A DNA stretch of 30,624 nucleotides, taken from DATLAN01 sp035527455 (GTDB lineage Bacteria; Planctomycetota; Planctomycetia; Pirellulales; Thermoguttaceae). The notes under the pieces are model-generated. The model saw only the letters and a list, made by a program, of their open reading frames with translations, searched no databases and had not been told where the DNA came from. Where the stretch lies: positions 1-30,624 of the forward strand of contig DATLAN010000214.1 in the NCBI GenBank assembly GCA_035527455.1, given 5' to 3'. A program made the translations under genes and the position numbers. Positions 1-7,342 of the stretch are shown one piece after another (the first letter of the stretch is position 1; every line of letters starts with the position of its first letter).

Positions 1-120
1 CACCCGGGTCACGGAGGAAACGACCAGGCCATGGTGGACCCGCAGGCCCAGCATGAAACACCCGATCTGCACGATGACCAGCAGAACCAGCACCCGCAAG
101 CGTTGATTGCCTCGCAGCAT
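1..120 (-). CDS. N-terminus of a membrane protein, cut by the window edge
   Basis: Reading leftwards from an ATG at 118-120, 40 codons stay open to base 1. They begin MLRGNQRLRVLVLLVIVQIG and continue with a hydrophobic stretch of about 20 residues (roughly residues 9-27) after a basic head, as in a single N-terminal membrane anchor. A GGAAAG ribosome-binding site lies about 7 bases upstream of the ATG, which supports the start. The rest of the protein lies outside the window, so its function cannot be named. Membrane-anchored signalling proteins often begin this way, but that is only a guess. The gene points the same way as the M16 peptidase gene, with about 300 bases and a large hairpin between them. 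Confidence 0.6.
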   Translation of the reverse strand, partial: MLRGNQRLRVLVLLVIVQIGCFMLGLRVHHGLVVSSVTRV

Positions 121-274
121 CGCGTCTTTCCGGGTGGAATGATTGGTCCGACAGTCTGGGTTTACGCACTGTGTTCAAGGATAGCTTACAACCGGAGGAA
201 GCAACGGGGCCGAAACGCCACTGAAGGGTTGCCATTGCCGGAGTGCCGGCAACAGCAAAAGAGCAAGAGCGTAT

Positions 275-367
275 CGCCACGTTTAGCGGGCGGGCTTGCC
301 CGCCGTGGGCCCAAGGAGATTCTTCTGCCGAGAAAACGGCGGGCAAGCCCGCCCGCTAAACGTGGCG
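275..367. repeat. Palindromic repeat, family A copy 1 (32-bp arms, 29-nt loop)
   Basis: Bases 275-306 and 336-367 are perfect reverse complements of 32 bp (core TTTAGCGGGCGGGCTTGCC), separated by a 29-nt loop. A second copy with the same core and the same loop length lies at 29762-29848. The element occupies most of the 121-425 gap between two minus-strand genes and could end transcription from the M16 gene. No T-run follows on either side. Nothing else was recognised in this gap. Confidence 0.9.
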
Positions 368-425
368 TGCTCGGATTGGCACGGCCCGAAGATCGGGTTT
401 GTCCGTCTGAAGCGGGTTGTAGCGC

Positions 426-3143
426 TCATTGCGCCTCTTGCCCGTCAGACCCACTCTTCGGCGACATGGTAACCAGCACGTAGTTGCCGGCGAGATATTT
501 TCGCGCGACGGCGATCACGTCTTCCAGCGTGACGGCCTCGATCCGCCGGTCGAAGCTCTCGTCGTAGTCGTAGCCCAGGCCGTAGAGTTCATCCAAAGCG
601 GCCCCTCGCGCCTGCTCCGCGATGGTCGTGTTCTCTTGGGCGTGCAATGCGATGACCATCTGCATGGCCGTGTCGAATTCCTCCCGGCTGATCTCGCCGG
701 TACACGCCCGGGCGATGTTCTTTCGGATCCGCCCGACCACTTCGTCGATCGTATCCGGGCGGGTCTGCGAGAACACGGCGAAGAAGCCCGGTGCCGGGCC
801 GGTGTCCTGGTAGGCGTGGACGAAGTAGACCAACCCCTCGCCGCGCAGCTCGTTGTGCAGCCACCCGCCGGGGAAGCTGTAGCCGGACATCACGGCGTCC
901 AACACGGTCAGGGCCGCGTAGTCCTCCTTGTCGCGAATCGAGGCGCCCGGATAGCCCAACGCGACCATGCCGGTCGGCTTGGCCGTCTGCTTGTGGCGGA
1001 CGACGGTCTCCGCGATGGCGTTGTCGCAGTCGAAGTCGATCGGCTCGAAGTCGGGGTCGGGCTCGAGCTGCCCGAAGCGCTGTTCGACAAGCCGCATCGC
1101 CTCCTCCGGATCGACGTCGCCGAACACGGTGACGATCATGTTGTTCGGCACGAAGTACTTCGCGTGATACGCCCGGAGGTCTTCGGCCGTGAGCCTTCCC
1201 ACCGTTTCGGCCTTGCCGCCTTGAATCAGGTGATACGGCGAGGCGGCCGGCAGGGCGTCGTAGAACATCTCGAAGATTTCCGCATGGGGACTGTCGGCCC
1301 GGCGGACGATCGCACCCAAGGCCAACACCTTCACCTTGTCGAACTCCTCGTTGGGGAACGTCGATCGGGTGAAACACTCGGCGAACAGGGCGGCCGCTTC
1401 GGGGAAATCGTCGCGCAACGCGGTGGCGCTGCCGAAGACCGTATTCCGCCCGGTACTCATCGAAAGACTCCCGCCGATCGAGTCGAAATAGTCGGCGATC
1501 TGCCGGGCGGAATGCCGCGCGGTGCCCTTGTCGAGCATCGCGCCCACCAGCGCGGAGCGGCCGGCCGTCGCTTCCGTATCGACCAGCGAACCGCCCAGCA
1601 CGTAGGCCTGGATGTTGACCATCGGCAATTGTCCCTGGCGCTTGATCAGCACGCGCAGCCCGTTGGACAGCCGGGCCACCCGAATCGGCCCTTCCACGCC
1701 GCCGCTTTCTTCCGCGGCCCGTTTCGGGGCGCCGCCGGGCGGGGCAATGATCACGCGATCGAGTCGCCCGGGCACGAAATACCGCCGGGCCACGTCGCGG
1801 ACTTCTTCGGCGGTGACCTTCTGGATGTTCTCCACGTAACTCTGGTCGAACAGCGGGTCGCCGGTGGAAATGAAATTGCGGCCCAGACTGTCGGCCGCCT
1901 GCTGGACCGTCTGTTGCGAGAAGACCAGCTCGGCCGCCTTCTGCTTCTTCGCCTTGGCCAGTTCGGCCGGACTGATCAACTCGTCGCGAAGCCGATACAC
2001 GTCGTTGAGAATCTCGTCGGCCGCCTCCTGCCACCGATCCGCCTGGGCACTGGCCATGATCGCGAAGAAACCGTTGGCGAAGTGCGGCGTGTAGCTGGCC
2101 GAACCGACCGAGAGGACGAGCTGCCGGTCGTATTTCAGCCGCTGCACCATCCGCGAGCTTTCCCCTTCGGCGAGGATGTACGCGGCCACGTCCAACGCGT
2201 ACAAATCCGGGTGCGAAAGCTGCACCGTCGGCCACGCCAGAACCAGATCGTACGTCTGCCCGTCCATCTCGCGGACCGCTTCCCGCGGGCCGAGTTGCTC
2301 GGGTTCCTCGGGCAAGGGGACGAAGGTCTCCACGCCGCGGGGCGTGCCGGCCCATTGCCGGGCCACCTCGTCGAGCACCTCCTGCGTGTCGACGTCGCCG
2401 ACCACCACGAACACCTGGTTGTTGGGCACGTAGCGGCGGCGGTAGAAATCGATGATCGTCTCGTTGGTCGTCTGGTTGAGCACGTCGAGATAGCCGATGA
2501 TCGGATGGCGGATCGGGTGCAGCGTGTAGACGGTCTGCTGCAGCAGGTTCCACTGCACCCGCTGCCGGTTCACCTCGCCGTCGGCCAGTTCCTGCCGGAC
2601 CACCTTCAATTCCCGGGCGAACTCCGACGGCTCGAACCGGACGTGCTGCATGGCGTCGGCCACCACGTCGATGGCGGCGGCCACCTGTTTGGCCGGGCAA
2701 TCGACGTAGTAGGAAGTCAGGCTGGTGGAAGTGAAGGCGTTGGTCGCCCCGCCGAAGGTATCGATGATCTTCTCGATCTCCTTCTCGGTACGTTTCTCGG
2801 TAGTTCCGCCGGAAACGACGTGTTCGAGCACGTGGCTCACCCCGGCCCCCAGGTGGCGCTCCTCGAACGCGCTGCCGGTATTCTTCACCGAACAACGGAC
2901 GGTCGCCACCGGCGCCACGTGATTCTCCTGAACGATCACCGTCAGGCCGTTGGAAAGGGTGGCCAGCGTCACTCCGTCGGGCAAAGGGCGAACGGACGTG
3001 TATTGGGGCACGGCCTTGTCTTCGGACGCTGCCTTTTCGGCCGCCGCGGGCTGCCCGGCAATCGGATCGGCCGCTGCAAAAGTTGCCAAGACAACCGAGA
3101 GGAACATCAGGAAGATCGAACCCGAGGGCAAGCGTTTCTTCAT
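426..3143 (-). CDS. Exported M16 (insulinase/pitrilysin-type) zinc metallopeptidase, two tandem M16 units
   Basis: A 905-residue zinc protease of the M16 family, predicted to act outside the cytoplasm. Residues 1-25 form a signal peptide (basic MKKR, hydrophobic core, cleavage near FAAA/DP). The inverted zinc motif HxxEH is HVLEH at residues 104-108, and the likely third ligand is Glu185 in VVRQEL, about 77 residues later as usual for the family. Residues from about 490 form a second M16 unit that lacks HxxEH, so it is the inactive half that closes the clam-shell chamber. This active-plus-inactive fusion of about 900 residues is common in bacteria. The family cleaves peptides or small unfolded proteins; the substrate here is unknown. 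The gene stands alone, divergent from the GAF-PAS-PilZ gene. The start is the ATG just before the signal peptide. Confidence 0.93.
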   Translation of the reverse strand: MKKRLPSGSIFLMFLSVVLATFAAADPIAGQPAAAEKAASEDKAVPQYTSVRPLPDGVTLATLSNGLTVIVQENHVAPVATVRCSVKNTGSAFEERHLGAGVSHVLEHVVSGGTTEKRTEKEIEKIIDTFGGATNAFTSTSLTSYYVDCPAKQVAAAIDVVADAMQHVRFEPSEFARELKVVRQELADGEVNRQRVQWNLLQQTVYTLHPIRHPIIGYLDVLNQTTNETIIDFYRRRYVPNNQVFVVVGDVDTQEVLDEVARQWAGTPRGVETFVPLPEEPEQLGPREAVREMDGQTYDLVLAWPTVQLSHPDLYALDVAAYILAEGESSRMVQRLKYDRQLVLSVGSASYTPHFANGFFAIMASAQADRWQEAADEILNDVYRLRDELISPAELAKAKKQKAAELVFSQQTVQQAADSLGRNFISTGDPLFDQSYVENIQKVTAEEVRDVARRYFVPGRLDRVIIAPPGGAPKRAAEESGGVEGPIRVARLSNGLRVLIKRQGQLPMVNIQAYVLGGSLVDTEATAGRSALVGAMLDKGTARHSARQIADYFDSIGGSLSMSTGRNTVFGSATALRDDFPEAAALFAECFTRSTFPNEEFDKVKVLALGAIVRRADSPHAEIFEMFYDALPAASPYHLIQGGKAETVGRLTAEDLRAYHAKYFVPNNMIVTVFGDVDPEEAMRLVEQRFGQLEPDPDFEPIDFDCDNAIAETVVRHKQTAKPTGMVALGYPGASIRDKEDYAALTVLDAVMSGYSFPGGWLHNELRGEGLVYFVHAYQDTGPAPGFFAVFSQTRPDTIDEVVGRIRKNIARACTGEISREEFDTAMQMVIALHAQENTTIAEQARGAALDELYGLGYDYDESFDRRIEAVTLEDVIAVARKYLAGNYVLVTMSPKSGSDGQEAQ

Positions 3144-3503
3144 GGATTTCGTCCTAGTGCGAAGTCATCGAGTTGGGCCAACGTAGACTCCCCAATCATA
3201 CACCGAAGCGTTGCCCGAGCCCACCGCCGGACGCAATCGTCACGTCCGGTGTTTTCGGAGAATCCGGAACAAACCGGTTTCTCGGCGTGTGGTCCCCTCG
3301 GCAAGCTATGCTTGAAGTGGACGGATAGTAAGTGTTTGCGCAAGAATAGCTTGTACATTTTTGGCGAGGGTGGCACGCCCTGAGGAACGAAGGGCGTGGA
3401 AAACCTGCCAAACCACGCCCTTCGTTCCTCAGGGCCTGTCGCAACCACGCCGCTACGATCGACCGCGAACGCGACTTCGCCGAACCCGAGCCCCGTTGGA
3501 AAG
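3144..3503. other. Divergent intergenic region (M16 peptidase / GAF-PAS-PilZ)
   Basis: The region holds the upstream sequences of two divergent genes and a family B palindromic repeat at 3335-3435. On the minus strand a TATGAT hexamer lies about 55 bases before the peptidase start, but no convincing -35 box accompanies it. No further gene is recognised. Confidence 0.5.
3335..3435. repeat. Palindromic repeat, family B copy 1 (23-bp perfect arms)
   Basis: Bases 3377-3399 and 3413-3435 are perfect 23-bp reverse complements (core CTGAGGAACGAAGGGCGTGG) around a 13-nt loop. The stem is preceded by GGTGGCAC. About 30 further bases to the left, including TTGCGCA, GAA and CTTGT, also recur at the copy at 13344-13446, so the dispersed unit is about 100 bp long. 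The repeat runs to within 70 bases of the next start codon, which argues against any upstream in-frame start at 3396. Confidence 0.88.
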
Positions 3504-4922
3504 ATGGCTGCCAGCGTCGAGACCCAACCCGAACAGTTCAACGCGTTTGCCCGGCAGCAGGCCGCGCTGTTGGCCTTTGGTCGTCGCAGCAACGCGAGGC
3601 CCGAGCTGTCGGTCTTGATTCAGGACGCCGTGGCGCTGGTCAGCGAGGTCCTCGGCGCCGATTTCAGCGGAGTGGGCCAGGTGGTCGCCGGCAAGTTGGT
3701 GCGGAAGGTCGTCCCGCGCAGCGAACAAGGCTCCGCGGCCGATCCGGTCGTCCACGAGTCCTCGCTGGCGGCGGAAGACTCGATCACCGGCTTTGCGCTG
3801 CGCGAAGCCGATTCGACCGTGGCGGCGAACGTGGGATCGGACAAACGCTTCACCGATCTTTTCCTTCACAAGTTGGGCGTCGGCGGCGTCCTGTGCGTGC
3901 CGCTCCACGTCGGCAACAAGCCTTTCGGCGCGCTGGAAATCTACTGTGAGAAAGAACGGGAGTTCAGCCAAGACGACGTCCAGTTCGCCGAAATGATCGC
4001 CCAATTGCTCACCTCGTCGGTCGGCCGCATTCAGGCCGAAGAAGCACTACAGCAGCAGCGCGCGTTTTCCTTCACGATCCTCGAGACGGTCGACGCGCTG
4101 GTGTTCACGCTCGACGCCAGGTGCCACCTGATCAGGATGAATCGGGCTTGCCGACAGGTGACCGGCTTCTCGCTGGCGGAGGTCCAGGGAAAGGAGTTCT
4201 GCAGCGTGCTGGCGGTGCCCGAGGAACTGACGTTGTTCGAGGGCGTCTTTCGCGCCGCCGTCAGACAGCGCAGCCCCAACGAATTCGAGGGGCACCTGCT
4301 GACCAAAGACGGCAGCCGGCGGAACATCTCCTGGTCGCTGAAGACCATCTCCGGAAGTTTTGGTGAAATCGAGTCCATCGCGTTGACCGGAATCGACCGG
4401 ACCGCAGAGCACCACGCCCGGGAGGAGCTGGAACAGGTCAAGGCCGTGGCCGAAGAGGCCAACCGGGCGTTGACCGAACTCCGCCGCAGCCTGGCCGAGG
4501 GAGATCACGCGCCCGGCCGGTCGGCGTCGGCTGCCGACGGCGCTCAGCACGGCGAATTCTCCACCGAGGAAGAAATACCGACCGACCAGCCGTTCAAGAC
4601 GGTCGGCGAGAAGACCGGCCAGGAGCAAAGGAACAGCCCTCGCCGCACCTTCCAGTACCGCCAGGCGATCGCGCCGATGTACGGCGACGTGTTGCCCTCC
4701 CGGAAGAAATTCTTCACCGTCGTTTGCGACGACATTTCGGCCGGGGGCCTTTCCTTCTACATGGAGAACCCGCCCGAGTTCGAGAAGCTCGTGGTCGCGC
4801 TGGGCCAGCCGCCGTCGGTCAGCTTCTTCACCGCCGAGGTCGTCCGCGTGATAGAGCGCGAACTCGACGGGCAGCCGGTCCACCTGATCGGCTGCCGCTT
4901 CACCGGCCGGGCCCACTTGTGA
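3504..4922 (+). CDS. GAF-PAS-PilZ signalling protein
   Basis: A 472-residue cytoplasmic protein with no membrane segment. Residues about 20-170 form a GAF domain (VLCVPLHVGNKPFGALEIYC is the typical core). Residues about 185-305 form a PAS domain (FTLDARCHLIRMNRACRQVTGFS, cut here at the PAS helix) followed by a short coiled linker rich in Glu and Ala. Residues about 365-470 form a PilZ domain with DISAGG matching the D/NxSxxG c-di-GMP motif. The preceding arginine motif reads RRTFQYR rather than the usual RxxxR, so binding may be altered. No kinase, GGDEF or EAL output is present, so it may be a sensor-receptor that couples a small-molecule or redox signal to c-di-GMP. The start at 3504 (GGAAAG just upstream) is preferred over 3396, which lies inside a repeat. 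Confidence 0.85.
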   Translation: MAASVETQPEQFNAFARQQAALLAFGRRSNARPELSVLIQDAVALVSEVLGADFSGVGQVVAGKLVRKVVPRSEQGSAADPVVHESSLAAEDSITGFALREADSTVAANVGSDKRFTDLFLHKLGVGGVLCVPLHVGNKPFGALEIYCEKEREFSQDDVQFAEMIAQLLTSSVGRIQAEEALQQQRAFSFTILETVDALVFTLDARCHLIRMNRACRQVTGFSLAEVQGKEFCSVLAVPEELTLFEGVFRAAVRQRSPNEFEGHLLTKDGSRRNISWSLKTISGSFGEIESIALTGIDRTAEHHAREELEQVKAVAEEANRALTELRRSLAEGDHAPGRSASAADGAQHGEFSTEEEIPTDQPFKTVGEKTGQEQRNSPRRTFQYRQAIAPMYGDVLPSRKKFFTVVCDDISAGGLSFYMENPPEFEKLVVALGQPPSVSFFTAEVVRVIERELDGQPVHLIGCRFTGRAHL

Positions 4923-4947
4923 TCGCGTGCGGCCGTGCTGAATTACA

Positions 4948-6192
4948 TCACAGAAGCGCCAGACGGACGAAGTTCAACGCCCGCTTGGCGCAGAAAACCG
5001 TCAGCGTGGCCGGATGGCCGGCGTAGGGGAAACGCTCGACGTTGACGCGGTCCGCAGTGGCCAAGGCACAGTAGAACGGCTTCGGCTCGGGAGCTTCTGC
5101 GTCGACCTCGGGAAAGGCGCCCACGGCCAATGCGTAGTCCGACGCGAACCGCTCGCGACAGCCGGCGGCCATCGCGCGGGCCAACTCGGCGCCGGTGGGT
5201 GGATGGGCGGCGAGGAATTGCTCATCGACGCCCAGCAGGTTCTTTAACGCCGATTCGTCCGGCACGACCAGTCCGCCGCGATAGCATCCCGCCGCTTCGG
5301 CGACTCCGCCGAGCCACCCGGCGACCAGCCCGGCCGTACCCCATTCGACGGTGGCCAGGGTCTTCTTCCGCCGGCGCAATAGCCGCACCACCGCGTCCTG
5401 CAACCGGTCGTCGTCTTCGCCGAAGACCAGCGTACCGAGGTTTTCGCGGATGGTGGCGATGGTCGGCCCCATCGCCGCGTAGCATGTTTCTTCGGTGGCG
5501 CCCTCGGCGGTGATTCGCAGGATGATCGTCGTCTGGCTGGCGTTGATGCCCACCCGCGGCTGCCGTCCGCGCCGGATCAGGTCGGGCAGCATCGCTTCGA
5601 TGTGGCTTTCTCCCGCCCCGAAACAGTTGATCCGCTTGTGCCGCACCAGCCGCCGCCCGCCGCCGAATCCGGCCAGCAAATCGGCCACCGAGTCGTGCCA
5701 CATTTCCTTGATTTCCGCGGGCACGCCGGGCAGGGCGATCACGCGGCACGGGCCGGCCCCTTCCCGCGGCACCTCCAGGTCGATGCCCGGCGCGGTGCCG
5801 TTGGGGTTGCGGATCATCCGCGCGCCGGCGGGAAACATGGCCTGCTGCCGATTCCGCTTCGGCATTTCCCTTGCCCGCCGGGCGAACATCCCGCGGACGT
5901 GTTCGAGGGCTTCCGGATCGAGAACCAGCTCGCGGCCGGTCGCCTCGGCGATGGCTTCCCGGGTGAGGTCGTCGGCCGTAGGTCCTAAGCCGCCGGTAGC
6001 GAGCACCACGTCGCAACGGCGGACGGCTGCTCGGAACACGTCGGCGGCCGCGTCGAGCTGGTCGCCGACGCTCGTGTGATACCGCACGCGGATGCCCAGT
6101 TCTTCCAGCCGCAGGCTCAGCCACTGCGCATTGGTATCGAGGAGTTGCCCGCTGGTGATCTCGTCGCCGATGGAGATGATTTCGGCGTGCAT
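4948..6192 (-). CDS. cinA: CinA-family protein with degenerate C-terminal amidase domain
   Basis: A 414-residue CinA-like protein. The N-terminal molybdopterin-binding-like (MoCF/COG1058) domain is intact: GDEITSGQLLDTNAQWL at residues 9-25, TGGLGPTADDLTREAIA at 66-82, NPNGTAPG at 129-136 and LPGVPAEIKEMW at 154-165. In full-length CinA this half is linked to ADP-ribose pyrophosphatase activity, and the C-terminal PncC domain deamidates nicotinamide mononucleotide. Here the PncC motif ESCTGG reads EWGTAG (283-288), so the catalytic Ser is replaced by Trp, and the later glycine-rich GIAGPGGG region is replaced by an acidic stretch near 359-370. NMN deamidase activity is therefore unlikely. The gene starts 3 bp after the stop of the upstream Met/Gly-rich gene, so they form an operon. 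Identity as a CinA homologue is secure; the function of this variant is not. Confidence 0.9.
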   Translation of the reverse strand: MHAEIISIGDEITSGQLLDTNAQWLSLRLEELGIRVRYHTSVGDQLDAAADVFRAAVRRCDVVLATGGLGPTADDLTREAIAEATGRELVLDPEALEHVRGMFARRAREMPKRNRQQAMFPAGARMIRNPNGTAPGIDLEVPREGAGPCRVIALPGVPAEIKEMWHDSVADLLAGFGGGRRLVRHKRINCFGAGESHIEAMLPDLIRRGRQPRVGINASQTTIILRITAEGATEETCYAAMGPTIATIRENLGTLVFGEDDDRLQDAVVRLLRRRKKTLATVEWGTAGLVAGWLGGVAEAAGCYRGGLVVPDESALKNLLGVDEQFLAAHPPTGAELARAMAAGCRERFASDYALAVGAFPEVDAEAPEPKPFYCALATADRVNVERFPYAGHPATLTVFCAKRALNFVRLALL

Positions 6193-6195
6193 GAA

Positions 6196-6942
6196 CTACC
6201 GGTTGAGCTTTTCCAACTGCTGGATCACGTCGCCGATCTGGCGGTGGATCTCTTCTTGCTGCCGGACGACGATCGCGCGGCCGGGCCGCCAGTAGTAGAT
6301 GGTGCCGGTGCCGCCGTTGACGTCCCAGGTCGTCGGCGCGATGGTCTGTTGGATCAACTCGACGAGTTCCTGCCCGTTGTCGTCGTTCTGCATCCCGCCG
6401 CCCATCGGCCCGCCGCCCATCATGCCGCGGTTCATCATTCCGCCCATCATCGGCCCGCCCATGCCCGGTCCGCCCATCATTCCGCCGCCGAAGCCGCCCA
6501 ACTGGGCCAACACGCCGGGCCGCGTCGCCACGGCATCGACCGACTCGGGCCGCTCCTGCCGAGCGAGTCTCGCTTCGATCGCCACGCGCTTGCAGATCTG
6601 GCCGGAGAGCGTCATCAGCCGGCCGCGGACCTTGCCGAGGAACTCCTCGCGCTGTGAAGAGGCCAACTCTCGGTCGCGTTGCAGCTCGCCGTAGAGCGTG
6701 AGGAATTCGGCGGCCGCCTGATCGGCCTCTTCATCGCTGGGCCGCGCCCAATGCTGCAGGGCCTCGCGGACCGCCTCGCGCAACTCAGGCCCGCTTCGCA
6801 AGGCCAGCGATGATTCACCAACCGCCGATTCACCGACCGTCGATTCACCGACCGTCACTGCCGGCGGGTCGAGCGAAGACGGCGACACCCCTTCAACCGG
6901 AGGGGCCGCCAGCGCGAGAGCCGCGATCCAAAGCGTGGACAT
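6196..6942 (-). CDS. Exported Met/Gly-rich protein of unknown function
   Basis: A 248-residue protein with an N-terminal hydrophobic export signal (MSTLWIAALALAAPPVEG). The first half is Ala/Glu-rich and predicted helical. A low-complexity run of GGM, GGP and MMGG units occupies about residues 150-190. The last 45 residues are a small folded-looking tail beginning TTWDVNGGTGTIYYWRPGRA and ending in a helix. Tails with this 'TTWD..GG.G.I' pattern recur in planctomycete exported proteins and resemble a secretin-type small domain; this comparison is from memory and not a firm assignment. The start is well supported by a full Shine-Dalgarno sequence (TAAGGAGGA about 6 bases upstream). It is first in an operon with cinA, 3 bp apart, with no obvious functional link. 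Confidence 0.75.
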   Translation of the reverse strand: MSTLWIAALALAAPPVEGVSPSSLDPPAVTVGESTVGESAVGESSLALRSGPELREAVREALQHWARPSDEEADQAAAEFLTLYGELQRDRELASSQREEFLGKVRGRLMTLSGQICKRVAIEARLARQERPESVDAVATRPGVLAQLGGFGGGMMGGPGMGGPMMGGMMNRGMMGGGPMGGGMQNDDNGQELVELIQQTIAPTTWDVNGGTGTIYYWRPGRAIVVRQQEEIHRQIGDVIQQLEKLNR

Positions 6943-7342
6943 GATCAGTCCTCCTTACTGTCCCGAGACCGAATGCCCTTCTCCGTTGAGGTTATCAGAT
7001 TCCGGCCGCCGTTTCAACAGTCTTTCCCGACGTTTTCTCGCCCGCGCGTGCCGGACACCCCCTTGCGAGCAAGCCCCGATGGGCCGAACCGCCTGATCTT
7101 CACGCTATGTTCTCCTGTTTTCTTAGACAATACAAATCTCGCTGCATTCGCAGATTGCGTAAACCCTGAGGCTTGCCTCCGATCCATTGAAGCCGCACTC
7201 TCTGGCGACCGAAAGAGTCTGTAGTCGGGATTTTGCCAAGGGCTCGTAGTGACCCGGTTGGGAGCCTCGATGCGATTGACCCTCGTGATCACGTTGGATT
7301 TCGCCTGGATGCAGTTTGACGAGTGCAACGGGCTGTGAAGAA
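6943..7342. other. Intergenic region upstream of the Met/Gly-rich gene
   Basis: About 400 bases between two minus-strand genes. The only candidate signal is a minus-strand TTGAAA (7012-7017) with TAACCT 17 bases downstream (6989-6994), a weak sigma-70-like match that could drive the Met/Gly-rich gene and cinA. The base composition is less GC-rich than in the flanking genes. No recognisable gene, repeat or intrinsic terminator was found for the A2M transcript ending at 7343. Confidence 0.35.

Noticed and set aside
31..483. A 150-codon plus-strand frame at the left end
   Set aside because: It runs through the family A palindrome and has no ribosome-binding site or protein-like composition.
429..3383. 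A 984-codon open frame on the plus strand opposite the M16 peptidase gene
   Set aside because: It is the complement of a GC-rich coding region; the product is Arg/His/Val-rich without domain features, and the opposite strand encodes a clear protease.
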